DNA from: Paracoccaceae bacterium
Lineage (GTDB): Bacteria; Pseudomonadota; Alphaproteobacteria; Rhodobacterales; Rhodobacteraceae
Length of the DNA stretch: 10,901 bases
Direction of reading: 5' to 3'
Assembly (NCBI GenBank): GCA_003551745.1
Contig: PUNI01000447.1
Location: forward strand, 1 to 10,901
Shown here: one piece after another, positions 1-6,574 of the stretch
Numbering within the stretch: the first letter of the stretch is position 1
How the letters are laid out: each line of letters begins with the position of its first letter
Program-made: the position numbers and the translations under genes
The notes under the pieces: generated by a model
Told to the model about the DNA's origin: nothing
The model's input: the letters and a program-made list of their open reading frames with translations, nothing else
Database searches by the model: none

Positions 1-96
1 CCATTCGTTTTCCACGAACCAGGTAATGAACCAGTACATCGGGTGGATCGCGCCCCAGATGGCGAGGCCGAGATAGGTCAGGCGCAGGGGGCTCAT
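1..96 (-). CDS. DUF2834 family small membrane protein (5' part, cut by window edge)
   Basis: The minus strand from an ATG at 96-94 stays open for 32 codons to the window edge. The peptide begins MSPLRLTYLGLAIWGAIHPM and is hydrophobic and Trp/Tyr-rich. Residues 7-26 look like a first membrane segment, followed by a W-F-x-x-N-x-W stretch. The pattern 'LR.TYL.LAI.G...PM.WFI.WF.EN' is typical of DUF2834 proteins, short inner-membrane proteins of about 100-120 residues with no known function. A GGAG lies about 8 bases before the ATG. The gene is co-directional with argH and its followers but separated from them by 70 bp, so operon membership is uncertain. The family call rests on the N-terminal third only. 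Confidence 0.7.
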   Translation of the reverse strand, partial: MSPLRLTYLGLAIWGAIHPMYWFITWFVENEW

Positions 97-166
97 GGGC
101 GGGCTCCGGCTGGATACGATGGGGCAGCTTAGTCCGACGTGGCGCCGCGGCCAGCGTGAGGCGGGT

Positions 167-346
167 TCAGAGCCGGCCGGTGACGCCGATGCGCGCCTCG
201 CCGGTGACGCTCACCCCCGGCGAGGGCGCGGGTGATGGCGCCTGCGGCGGGCCCTCGACGCCGCATCCGGCCAGGGCCAGCAGGGTCGCTGCCGCAATCC
301 AGCGTCCGGGGCGATCAAGGCATGTTGGGTGCCGGGGTGCCGTCAT
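167..346 (-). CDS. Small LptM-like (YifL-type) lipoprotein downstream of argH
   Basis: This is a 59-residue protein starting MTAPRHPTCLDRPGRW. Residues 15-27 are hydrophobic and end in a lipobox L-A-G-C with the lipidated Cys at residue 28, so it should be exported and lipid-anchored. After the Cys comes G-V-E-G-P-P-Q-A-P, close to the 'GCGxKGPLxxP' start of mature LptM/YifL, the lipoprotein that assists LptD maturation in E. coli. The rest is Pro-rich, then ends GVSVTGEARIGVTGRL. The start was chosen because a perfect AGGAGG (minus strand, 357-352) sits 5 bases upstream; longer in-frame starts lack this. The ATG is 1 base after the stop of the preceding small ORF, so the two are probably cotranscribed with argH. 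Lipoprotein nature is clear; the LptM assignment is inferred from the short motif, and the C-terminus differs from E. coli YifL. Confidence 0.75.
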   Translation of the reverse strand: MTAPRHPTCLDRPGRWIAAATLLALAGCGVEGPPQAPSPAPSPGVSVTGEARIGVTGRL

Positions 347-347
347 G

Positions 348-503
348 TCAGCCTCCTGCCGCCGCGGCGGCCTCGTCCATCCGAAAACCCGCGCCGAAGC
401 CGGCGGGCTCCTGATTCTGCAGATCTGCCGTGCAGGAGGCGAGGAGCAGCAGAAGCCCCTTTGCCAGCACGAGCACACCGATGAGGATGAGCAGGGTCCT
501 CAT
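348..503 (-). CDS. 51-residue membrane or lipoprotein ORF translationally coupled to argH
   Basis: This short minus-strand gene encodes 51 residues beginning [20 protein letters not shown]. It overlaps the argH stop as ATGA (its ATG 503-501, argH TGA 502-500). A good Shine-Dalgarno (AAGGAG, minus strand, 517-512) lies 8 bases upstream, inside argH. Residues 3-23 form one hydrophobic segment, broken only by Lys15, followed by L-A-S-C (Cys24), which fits a lipobox; the remainder ([16 protein letters not shown] and an Ala-rich acidic tail) is soluble. It may be a tiny lipoprotein or a single-pass membrane protein. Its stop is 1 base before the next lipoprotein gene, so argH, this ORF and the LptM-like gene form a tight unit. 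I do not recognise a family. Coupling, ribosome site and hydrophobic profile support a real gene. Confidence 0.65.
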   Translation of the reverse strand: MRTLLILIGVLVLAKGLLLLLASCTADLQNQEPAGFGAGFRMDEAAAAAGG

Positions 504-1891
504 CCCAGACGCTCCTTCCACAGCGCGATCTGCGCGCGCACCCGCTCGGGGGCGGTGCCGCCGAAGCTCGTGCGGCTGGCCACCGAGTTGCGGACGCCGA
601 GGACGTCGAACACCTCGGCCGTGATTGCGGGATGCACCGCGCGCATCTCCTCCAGCGAGAGGTCCGGCAGGTCACAGCCCTTGCCCTCGGCAAGCCGGAC
701 CAGGCTGCCGGTGACATGATGGGCGTCGCGGAACGGCAGGCCCGCGGCGCGCACCAGCCAGTCCGCGAGATCGGTCGCGGTGGAGAAACCGGCCGCCGCC
801 GCGGCCTCCAGCGCCGGCCGGTTCGCGGTCATGTCGCGCACCATGCCCGCCATGGCGGCAAGGCCGAGCAGCAGCGTGTCGGCGGCGTCGAACACCTGCT
901 CCTTGTCCTCCTGCATGTCCTTGGAATAGGCGAGCGGCAGCCCCTTCATCACCGTGAACAGCGCCACGGTGGCGCCGAGGATGCGGCCGAGCTTGGCGCG
1001 CAGAAGTTCCGCCGCATCGGGGTTCTTCTTCTGCGGCATGATCGAGGAGCCAGTGGAAAAGCGGTCCGACAGCGTCACGAAGCGGAACTGCGCCGAGGAC
1101 CAGATCACGATTTCCTCGGCCAGCCGCGACAGATGCATCGCGCAGATGGCGGCGGCGGACAGGAACTCCAGCGCGAAGTCGCGGTCGCTGACGGCATCGA
1201 GCGAGTTGGCCATGGGCCGGTCGAAACCCAGCTCGCGCGCCGTCATCTCGCGATCTATGGGAAAGGAGGTGCCGGCCAGTGCCGCCGCGCCAAGCGGGCA
1301 CTCGTTGAGGCGCACCCGGGCGTCGCGGAGCCGCCCGGCATCGCGGGCGAACATCTCGACATAGGCGAGCATGTGATGGCCCCAGGTCACCGGCTGGGCG
1401 GTCTGCAGATGGGTGAAGCCGGGCATCACCCAGTCGGCCCCCGCCTCCGCCTGGGCCAGCAGGGCCCGCTGCAAAGCAGCCACCCCGTCGAGCGCCTCGT
1501 CGATGCGCGCGCGCACCCAAAGCCGGAAGTCGGTCGCCACCTGGTCGTTGCGCGAGCGGGCGGTGTGCAGCCGTCCGGCCGGCTCGCCCACCAGCTCCTT
1601 CAGCCGCGCCTCCACATTCATGTGGATGTCCTCGAGGGCGGTGGAGAACTCGAACCGCCCCCCCTCGATCTCTGACAACACCGTGAGCAGGGCTTCGCGT
1701 AACGCCGCGGCATCGCTATCCGACAGGATACCCGTGGCCGCCAGCATCGCCGCATGGGCGCGCGAGCCGGCGATGTCCTGGGCGGCGAGGCGGCGGTCGA
1801 AGCCGATGGAAGCGTTGATCGCCTCCATGATCGCATCCGGTCCGGCGGCGAAGCGGCCGCCCCACATGCTGTTGGAGGTGCTGTCGTCCAT
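500..1891 (-). CDS. argH: Argininosuccinate lyase (ArgH)
   Basis: A cytoplasmic homotetrameric lyase that splits argininosuccinate into arginine and fumarate, the last step of arginine synthesis. The product has 463 residues, the usual family length. Visible landmarks: the N-terminal MWGGRF segment (9-14), the D-x-x-x-A-x-x-R-x-H-A-x-M-L region (39-50), [12 protein letters not shown] (110-121), the catalytic-base region [11 protein letters not shown] with His161, and the fumarase/lyase superfamily signature [12 protein letters not shown] (281-292) carrying the catalytic Ser loop. The start at 1891 gives a short leader (MDDSTSNS) before MWGGRF, as is usual in Rhodobacterales; the alternative Met at residue 9 has no ribosome site. 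Only a weak AGGA lies upstream of 1891. The start overlaps the start of the divergent tlpA-like gene, so the argH promoter must lie inside that gene. The stop overlaps the next small ORF. Confidence 0.97.
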   Translation of the reverse strand: MDDSTSNSMWGGRFAAGPDAIMEAINASIGFDRRLAAQDIAGSRAHAAMLAATGILSDSDAAALREALLTVLSEIEGGRFEFSTALEDIHMNVEARLKELVGEPAGRLHTARSRNDQVATDFRLWVRARIDEALDGVAALQRALLAQAEAGADWVMPGFTHLQTAQPVTWGHHMLAYVEMFARDAGRLRDARVRLNECPLGAAALAGTSFPIDREMTARELGFDRPMANSLDAVSDRDFALEFLSAAAICAMHLSRLAEEIVIWSSAQFRFVTLSDRFSTGSSIMPQKKNPDAAELLRAKLGRILGATVALFTVMKGLPLAYSKDMQEDKEQVFDAADTLLLGLAAMAGMVRDMTANRPALEAAAAAGFSTATDLADWLVRAAGLPFRDAHHVTGSLVRLAEGKGCDLPDLSLEEMRAVHPAITAEVFDVLGVRNSVASRTSFGGTAPERVRAQIALWKERLG

Positions 1892-2474
1892 GTTCCCGCT
1901 GATCCTGCGCCGTGCCGTCGCGCGCCTTGCCGTCGTCTTCGTCTACACGGCCGCCATGCTGGCTGCAAACCCGGCTGTCGCGGCCGATCCGGCGACGCTG
2001 GCGGCGCTGCGCGAGGGCGACATGCGCAAGCTGGTCGTCCATGACACGCCCCGCCCGGTGCCCGAGGCCGTGTTTCTCGATGCAGACGACGGCGCGCACG
2101 CGCTCGAAGCCTGGCGGGGACGCCATGTGCTGCTGAACTTCTGGGCCACCTGGTGCCCGCCCTGCCGTCACGAGATGCCGGGGCTCGACCGGATCGAGGC
2201 GGAGATGGGCGGCGCGGAATTCGCCGTTGTCCCGGTGGCGACCGGACGCAACCCGCTGCCGGCGATCCGGCGCTTCTATGACGAGGCGGGGCTCGCGCAT
2301 CTGCCCGTGCTGCGCGACCCGGACCAGAGCCTTGCCCGGCAGATGGGGGTGTTCGGTCTGCCGGTCACGGTGGTGCTCGATCCGGAGGGGCGCGAGATCG
2401 CCAGGCTGACCGGCGACGCGGAATGGGACAGCCCGGAGGCACGCCGCTGGCTGCAGGCCCTTCTGGGCGAGTGA
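1890..2474 (+). CDS. TlpA/ResA-type periplasmic thiol-disulfide oxidoreductase
   Basis: A 194-residue thioredoxin-fold protein, probably a periplasmic reductant for apocytochrome c or other disulfides. An N-terminal signal (Arg at 7-8 and 12, hydrophobic 13-28) ends in A-V-A before residue 32, so the mature domain should be exported. The fold shows the strand VLLNFWATW, the active site W-C-P-P-C with Cys89 and Cys92, and the cis-proline region FGLPVT with Pro158, followed by the V-V-L-D-P-E-G-R-E hairpin typical of TlpA proteins. The start was chosen because GGAGGTG (1874-1880) lies 9 bases upstream and the signal peptide begins there. An in-frame ATG at 1866 would add 8 residues and has no comparable site. 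The gene is divergent from argH with overlapping start codons. Exact partner (cytochrome c maturation or another pathway) cannot be told from the sequence. Confidence 0.9.
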   Translation: MFPLILRRAVARLAVVFVYTAAMLAANPAVAADPATLAALREGDMRKLVVHDTPRPVPEAVFLDADDGAHALEAWRGRHVLLNFWATWCPPCRHEMPGLDRIEAEMGGAEFAVVPVATGRNPLPAIRRFYDEAGLAHLPVLRDPDQSLARQMGVFGLPVTVVLDPEGREIARLTGDAEWDSPEARRWLQALLGE

Positions 2475-2500
2475 GCGCCGGACCGCACATCCGCAAGTCG

Positions 2501-2541
2501 CTCAAATTGGAACGAACTGCGAAAATTAACCTCTTCGAAAC
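2501..2541 (+). promoter_or_regulatory. AT-rich upstream region of the EAL gene with a TTAACC half-site
   Basis: Between the tlpA-like gene and the EAL gene, 2501-2541 is clearly richer in A and T than the rest of the window. It contains TTGGAA (2507-2512), AAAATTAACC (2522-2531) and the palindrome TTCGAA (2534-2539). This is the likely promoter zone, but no convincing -35/-10 pair with 16-18 bp spacing stands out. TTAACC resembles one half of a CtrA box (TTAA-N7-TTAA) without the second half. The promoter role is inferred from composition and position. Confidence 0.35.
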
Positions 2542-2587
2542 GGGATCCGCCCCATCAAGGCAGCGTGAGGTGGCAAAGGAGAGGGCG

Positions 2588-3412
2588 ATGACACGAGCGG
2601 ATCGCGGCACCCGCCCCTCCAACGGCGCCCGGCAGCAAGAGACCTCTGCCACCGAGAGCTGTGCGCTTCTGTCGACCGTGCGGCAGGCGGTGGAAACGGG
2701 GGCGCTGACCCTTGCCTTCCAGCCCGTGATGCAGGCTGCCAGCCCCGACCGGCCGGCCTTCCACGAAGGCCTGATCCGGGTGCTGGATCCGTCGGGCCGC
2801 GTGCTTCCGGCCGCCATGTTCATCAACGCAGTCGAGGGGCTCGACCTCGGCCGACAGATCGATTGCCGCGCCCTCGAACTCGGGCTCAAGGCGTTGCAGA
2901 ACGATCCTGCCCTGCGGCTGGCCATCAACATCTCGCCGCGCAGCATCGGCCATGTCGACTGGATGCGCACGCTGGAGGCGGGCCTCGCCGGCTGCGACAC
3001 CGTTGCCGAACGCCTGATCCTCGAGATCACCGAGAGCGCCGCGATGGGGTGTCCCGAGGCGGTGACATCCTTCATGCGCTGCCTGCAGCGACGCGGCGTT
3101 GCCTTCGCGCTCGATGATTTCGGCGCCGGGGTCACCTCGTTTCGCTACCTGCGCCAGTTCCGGTTCGATATCGTCAAGATCGACGGGCAATTCATCCGGG
3201 GCATTGCCGGAGACCGCGACAGCCGCGTTCTGGTCGCCGCGCTCGTCTCGATCGCGCGCCATTTCGACATGGTGACCGTGGCGGAACGGGTGGAAACAGC
3301 CGCCGATGCGGCGGTCTGTTCGGAACTGGGGGTGTCCTGCCTGCAGGGCTATCACTTCGGCGCTCCCGCATTGAACCCCGAGTGGATCGGCCCCCTGCGT
3401 CTGAGCGCCTGA
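2588..3412 (+). CDS. Stand-alone EAL-domain protein, probable c-di-GMP phosphodiesterase
   Basis: The product has 274 residues: a polar leader of about 30, then one EAL domain (about 38-268) with no GGDEF, PAS or membrane segment, so it is cytoplasmic. The signature Glu is in H-E-G-L (Glu60; EGL rather than EAL). Other metal- and catalysis-linked positions known from the family are present: Asn114 in INISP, Glu146 and Glu149 in LEITES, Asp176-Asp177 in DDFGAG, Lys197 in VKIDG, Glu233 in AERVE, and Gln253 in LQGYHFG. The complete set suggests real hydrolysis of c-di-GMP to pGpG rather than a binding-only domain. The start at 2588 has AAGGAG 6 bases upstream; a longer in-frame reading exists but lacks such a site. 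The gene is flanked by gaps of 113 and 216 bp and is probably monocistronic. Its input signal is unknown. Confidence 0.9.
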   Translation: MTRADRGTRPSNGARQQETSATESCALLSTVRQAVETGALTLAFQPVMQAASPDRPAFHEGLIRVLDPSGRVLPAAMFINAVEGLDLGRQIDCRALELGLKALQNDPALRLAINISPRSIGHVDWMRTLEAGLAGCDTVAERLILEITESAAMGCPEAVTSFMRCLQRRGVAFALDDFGAGVTSFRYLRQFRFDIVKIDGQFIRGIAGDRDSRVLVAALVSIARHFDMVTVAERVETAADAAVCSELGVSCLQGYHFGAPALNPEWIGPLRLSA

Positions 3413-3435
3413 CCGCAAGAGACGGACGACCGATA

Positions 3436-3447
3436 CCTGCGCGCAGG
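3436..3447. repeat. 12-bp perfect palindrome downstream of the EAL gene
   Basis: CCTGCGCGCAGG is its own reverse complement and lies 24 bases after the EAL stop. It could be the tip of a terminator-like hairpin or a dimeric protein site. No T-run follows. A second weak inverted pair, GGGCC/GGCCC, lies just downstream. It contains CTGC-N2-GCAG, one base shorter than the CTGC-N3-GCAG reported for the PHB regulator PhaR. Confidence 0.35.
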
Positions 3448-3481
3448 GCCGCACCGGCAGGCCCCGACAGCCGCGGCCCCG

Positions 3482-3524
3482 CTGCGTTGCACACGTTGAA
3501 ATCCCCCCACACGGCCTTTACAGC
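3482..3524 (+). promoter_or_regulatory. Candidate phaAB promoter with an adjacent PhaR-like site
   Basis: TTGAAA (3496-3501) matches five of six -35 consensus bases. It is followed after exactly 17 bp by TACAGC (3519-3524), a weak -10. Directly upstream, CTGC-GTT-GCAC (3482-3492) matches seven of the eight fixed bases of CTGC-N3-GCAG, the motif I recall for PhaR in Rhodobacter/Paracoccus. The leader to the phaA ATG would be about 100 bases. Promoter and operator are both inferences from motif and position. Confidence 0.35.
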
Positions 3525-3628
3525 TTGAGCGGAAAGGACGCCGGCCGGCCGCGGCCTGACCGACGGCGCCGCGGAGACCGCAACCACGGGGCCCCCGTCA
3601 GCGCCCCCGAGCAGGAGAGGACGTTTCC

Positions 3629-4801
3629 ATGACGAATGTTGTGATCGTATCTGCGGCGCGCACGGCCGTTGGGAGCTTCAACGGCGGTTTTGCCGGCACG
3701 CCCGCCCACGATCTCGGCGCAACGGTGCTCAGGGCATTGGTGGCGCGCGCCGGGATCGAGCCCGGCGAGGTGTCGGAAACCATCCTCGGGCAGGTGCTCT
3801 CGGCCGGGCAGGGGCAGAACCCGGCCCGTCAGGCGCATGTCTCTGCCGGGCTGCCGATCGAGTCGGCAGCCTGGGGCATCAACCAGGTCTGCGGATCCGG
3901 CCTGCGCGCGGTCGCCCTCGGCGCGCAGCACATCCAGCTGGGCGATGCCGCCATCGTCGCGGCCGGCGGACAGGAGAACATGAGCCTCAGCCCGCATGTC
4001 TCGCATCTGCGGGCCGGTCACAAGATGGGCGATGTGAAGTTCATCGACAGCATGATCCGCGACGGGCTCTGGGACGCCTTCAACGGCTATCACATGGGCA
4101 ATACCGCCGAGAACGTCGCCGAGAAGTGGCAGATCGGCCGCGAACAGCAGGACGAGTTTGCCGTGGCCAGCCAGAACAAGGCCGAAGCCGCCCAGAAGGC
4201 CGGAAAGTTCGCCGACGAGATCGTGCCGTTCACGGTCAAGACGCGCAAGGGCGAGATCACGGTCGATCAGGACGAGTACATCCGCCACGGCGCGACCCTC
4301 GAGGGCATGGCCAAGCTGCGCCCGGCCTTCGTCAAGGATGGCACGGTCACCGCCGGCAACGCCTCGGGCATCAACGACGGCGCCGCCGGCGTGCTGCTGA
4401 TGACGGCCGAGGAAGCGGAGCGGCGCGGGCTGGAGCCGATGGCGCGGATCGCGAGCTACGCCACCGCCGGCCTCGACCCCGCGATCATGGGCATGGGGCC
4501 CGTGCATGCCAGCCGCAAGGCGCTGGAGAAGGCCGGCTGGAAGCCCGCCGACCTCGACCTGATCGAGGCCAACGAGGCATTTGCGGCCCAGGCCTGCGCG
4601 GTGAACAAGGACATGGGCTGGGACACCGAGAAGGTGAACGTCAACGGCGGCGCCATCGCCATAGGTCACCCGATCGGCGCCTCGGGCGCGCGGATCCTGA
4701 ACACGCTGCTCTACGAGATGAAGCGGCGCGACGCCCGCAAGGGCCTCGCCACGCTCTGCATCGGCGGGGGCATGGGCGTGGCCATGTGCCTCGAACGCTG
4801 A
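3629..4801 (+). CDS. phaA: Acetyl-CoA acetyltransferase (beta-ketothiolase, PhaA)
   Basis: A cytoplasmic biosynthetic thiolase that condenses two acetyl-CoA into acetoacetyl-CoA, the first step toward polyhydroxybutyrate. It also runs in reverse in ketone body use. The 390 residues match the family length. Landmarks: the start [16 protein letters not shown]; nucleophile Cys88 in [12 protein letters not shown]; the GGQENMS loop (113-119); [12 protein letters not shown] (243-254); NEAFAAQ (315-321); His347 in [14 protein letters not shown]; and the second catalytic Cys377 in TLCIGGGMG. All catalytic residues are present. GGAGAGGA lies before the ATG with about 7 bases spacing. phaB follows 85 bp downstream on the same strand. 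phaC is not in the window, as in many Rhodobacterales where phaC-phaZ-phaP-phaR sit elsewhere. Confidence 0.96.
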   Translation: MTNVVIVSAARTAVGSFNGGFAGTPAHDLGATVLRALVARAGIEPGEVSETILGQVLSAGQGQNPARQAHVSAGLPIESAAWGINQVCGSGLRAVALGAQHIQLGDAAIVAAGGQENMSLSPHVSHLRAGHKMGDVKFIDSMIRDGLWDAFNGYHMGNTAENVAEKWQIGREQQDEFAVASQNKAEAAQKAGKFADEIVPFTVKTRKGEITVDQDEYIRHGATLEGMAKLRPAFVKDGTVTAGNASGINDGAAGVLLMTAEEAERRGLEPMARIASYATAGLDPAIMGMGPVHASRKALEKAGWKPADLDLIEANEAFAAQACAVNKDMGWDTEKVNVNGGAIAIGHPIGASGARILNTLLYEMKRRDARKGLATLCIGGGMGVAMCLER

Positions 4802-4814
4802 GTCGGGCACCCTG

Positions 4815-4843
4815 GCGCAATATTGTTGCGCGGGGCTCGCCCC
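4815..4843 (+). repeat. Two adjacent hairpins in the phaA-phaB gap
   Basis: The gap holds GCGCAA-TATTG-TTGCGC (4815-4831), perfect 6-bp arms around a 5-nt loop. It is followed at once by GGGG-CTCG-CCCC (4832-4843). Neither is followed by a T-run, so a simple intrinsic terminator is unlikely. They could stabilise or process the mRNA between the two genes, or the first could be a dimeric protein site. Structure is seen; function is inferred. Confidence 0.5.
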
Positions 4844-4886
4844 TCGCGTAGCACCATGACCGCAAGGCCCAGAAAGGGGAGGAACC

Positions 4887-5609
4887 ATGGGACGAGTGGC
4901 ACTGGTCACCGGCGGCTCGCGCGGCATCGGCGCGGCGATTTCGGTGGCGCTGAAGGACGCCGGTTTCACGGTGGCGGCCAGCTATGGCGGCAACGATGCC
5001 GCGGCCGAGAAGTTCACCGGCGAGACCGGCATCAAGACCTACAAATGGTCGGTGGCCGACTATGACGCCTGCGTCGAGGGGGCGAAGAAGGTCGAGGGCG
5101 ATCTCGGCCCGATCGAGGTGGTGGTGGCCAATGCCGGCATCACCCGCGACGCGCCCTTTCACAAGATGACGCGCGAGCAGTGGCAGGAGGTGATCGACAC
5201 CAACCTCACCGGAGTGTTCAACACCATCCATCCGATCTGGCCGGGGATGCGCGAGCGCAAGTTCGGCCGCGTGGTGGTGATCAGCTCGGTCAACGGCCAG
5301 AAGGGCCAGTTCGCGCAGGCGAACTACGCCGCCACCAAGGCCGGAGACCTCGGCATCGTGCGCAGCCTCGCCCAGGAAGGCGCGCGCTATGGCATCACCG
5401 CAAATGCGGTCTGCCCGGGTTACATCGCCACCGAGATGGTCATGGCGGTACCAGAGAAGGTGCGCGAGGCGATCATCGCGCAGATCCCCGCGGGCCGGCT
5501 CGGCGAACCCGAGGAGATCGCGCGCTGCGTGGCCTTCCTCGTGTCCGACGAGGCCGGATTCATCACCGGCTCGACCATTTCCGCGAACGGCGGGCAGTAC
5601 TTCACCTGA
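4887..5609 (+). CDS. phaB: Acetoacetyl-CoA reductase (PhaB)
   Basis: An NADPH-linked short-chain dehydrogenase reducing acetoacetyl-CoA to (R)-3-hydroxybutyryl-CoA, the monomer for PHB synthase. The 240 residues match PhaB. Landmarks: cofactor motif TGGSRGIG (8-15), NAG at 82-84, active-site Ser134 in VISSVNGQKGQ, Tyr147 and Lys151 in YAATK, and the PhaB-typical IHPIWPGMRERKFGR and CPGYIATEMV segments; it ends ANGGQYFT. The FabG paralogue family is the main alternative, but the NGQKGQFAQANYAATKAGD stretch and linkage to phaA favour PhaB. GGGGAGGA (4876-4883) gives a strong ribosome site 3 bases before the ATG. It probably shares a transcript with phaA across the hairpin-bearing gap. A terminator-like hairpin follows. 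Confidence 0.95.
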   Translation: MGRVALVTGGSRGIGAAISVALKDAGFTVAASYGGNDAAAEKFTGETGIKTYKWSVADYDACVEGAKKVEGDLGPIEVVVANAGITRDAPFHKMTREQWQEVIDTNLTGVFNTIHPIWPGMRERKFGRVVVISSVNGQKGQFAQANYAATKAGDLGIVRSLAQEGARYGITANAVCPGYIATEMVMAVPEKVREAIIAQIPAGRLGEPEEIARCVAFLVSDEAGFITGSTISANGGQYFT

Positions 5610-5628
5610 CGGTCGCGGCAACGCGGAT

Positions 5629-5657
5629 GGGGGCGGCTCCGGGGAGCCGGCCCCTTT
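5629..5657 (+). terminator. Probable intrinsic terminator after phaB
   Basis: GGGGGCGGCTCC (5629-5640) and GGAGCCGGCCCC (5643-5654) pair into a GC-rich stem of about ten pairs with one bulged base and a tight loop, followed by TTT (5655-5657). It lies 19 bases after the phaB stop and only 3 bases before the AAGGA ribosome site of the transporter gene, so it may act as an attenuator rather than a full stop. The T-run is short. Confidence 0.5.
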
Positions 5658-5671
5658 CACAAGGACCGGTC

Positions 5672-6574
5672 ATGGAGCGTGGCCAGGCAACGGCAATCGG
5701 CTTCGGAGCGGTGCTGCTCTGGTCACTTCTGGCGCTCTTCACCGTGGGCTCGGCACCGGTGCCACCGCTCCTGCTCAACGCGCTCTGCTTTGCGCTGGGG
5801 GGCACACTGGGGCTTGTCTGGTCGGCGGCGCGGGGCACGCTGGGGCGGATTGCCGAGGTGCCGCTCGGCGTCTTCGCCTTCGGCACCGCGGGGCTCTTCG
5901 GCTATCACTTCTTCTACTTCTCCGCCCTGCGCCTCGCGCCACCGGCGGAGGCCGGGCTGATCGCCTATCTCTGGCCGCTACTGATCGTGCTGTTCTCGGG
6001 GCTTCTGCCCGGCGAGCGCCTGCGGGCGGGGCATGTGCTGGGCGCGCTGGTTGCCTTCGCGGGCGCGGCGCTGATCCTCACCGCGGGCACGCGCGATCCG
6101 ACCGCAGCGCCCTGGGCGGGCTATGGCTTTGCGGCCCTCTGCGCGCTGACGTGGTCCGGCTATTCGGTGCTGTCGCGCCGCCTCGGTGAGATTCCGACCG
6201 AGGCGGTGGCCGTGTTCTGCCTGGTTTCCGCCGCGCTGTCGGGGCTCGCGCACGGGTTCGTCGAGACCACGGCCTGGCCCGTGGGCGCTCTGGGCTGGCT
6301 GTCGGTCATCGCGCTGGGAATGGGCCCGGTGGGGCTCGCCTTCTATCTCTGGGACGTGGGCGTGAAGCGCGGCGACATCCAGTTGCTCGGTGTCACCTCC
6401 TATGCGGCGCCGCTTCTGTCGACGCTGGCCCTTATCCTGGCCGGCTTCGCCGAGCCGACCCTCACCCTCGCGCTGGCGGCGCTCCTGATCGCCGGCGGGG
6501 CGGCGCTCGCCGCCCGCGCCAGCCGCCGGGCTCCGGCGGCTATTGTGCCGAAAGACGGTGGATTTCCTCCTTGA
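5672..6574 (+). CDS. DMT/EamA-family transporter, YddG-like exporter
   Basis: An inner-membrane protein of 300 residues with about ten hydrophobic segments in two EamA repeats, the usual DMT size and layout. The first helix reads GFGAVLLWSLLALFTVG. The first repeat carries the segment LIAYLWPLLIVLFSGLLPGE, and the second has LGMGPVGLAFYLWDVGVKRGD and VTSYAAPLLSTLAL. 'YLWP' and 'W(D/N)VG...G(D/N)' both recall YddG, an aromatic amino-acid exporter, so efflux of amino acids or similar metabolites is the best guess; the substrate cannot be read from sequence. AAGGA (5661-5665) lies 6 bases before the ATG, deciding this start over a longer in-frame reading. It follows phaB by 62 bp across a terminator-like hairpin. 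Its last 35 bp overlap the convergent DUF465 gene. Confidence 0.88.
   Translation: MERGQATAIGFGAVLLWSLLALFTVGSAPVPPLLLNALCFALGGTLGLVWSAARGTLGRIAEVPLGVFAFGTAGLFGYHFFYFSALRLAPPAEAGLIAYLWPLLIVLFSGLLPGERLRAGHVLGALVAFAGAALILTAGTRDPTAAPWAGYGFAALCALTWSGYSVLSRRLGEIPTEAVAVFCLVSAALSGLAHGFVETTAWPVGALGWLSVIALGMGPVGLAFYLWDVGVKRGDIQLLGVTSYAAPLLSTLALILAGFAEPTLTLALAALLIAGGAALAARASRRAPAAIVPKDGGFPP

Noticed and set aside
97..166. Possible terminator between the LptM-like gene and the DUF2834 gene
   Set aside because: Only short GC-rich partial dyads are visible and no T-run on the minus strand.
632..1675. Long plus-strand open frame of 347 codons opposite argH
   Set aside because: It lies wholly antisense to a clearly real argH, is rich in Arg/His/Gly as expected of a shadow frame in GC-rich DNA, and shows no domain.
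3518..4969. Long minus-strand open frame of 483 codons opposite phaA
   Set aside because: It covers phaA antisense, with composition typical of a shadow frame and no recognisable motif; phaA has all catalytic residues.
4856..5065. ATG at 4856 that could start a leader peptide ahead of phaB
   Set aside because: It is out of frame with phaB, lacks a ribosome site, and its product is low-complexity and overlaps phaB at length.
4641..5660. Minus-strand open frame spanning the phaA-phaB junction
   Set aside because: It crosses two real genes and their gap, and has no ribosome site or motif that I can support.
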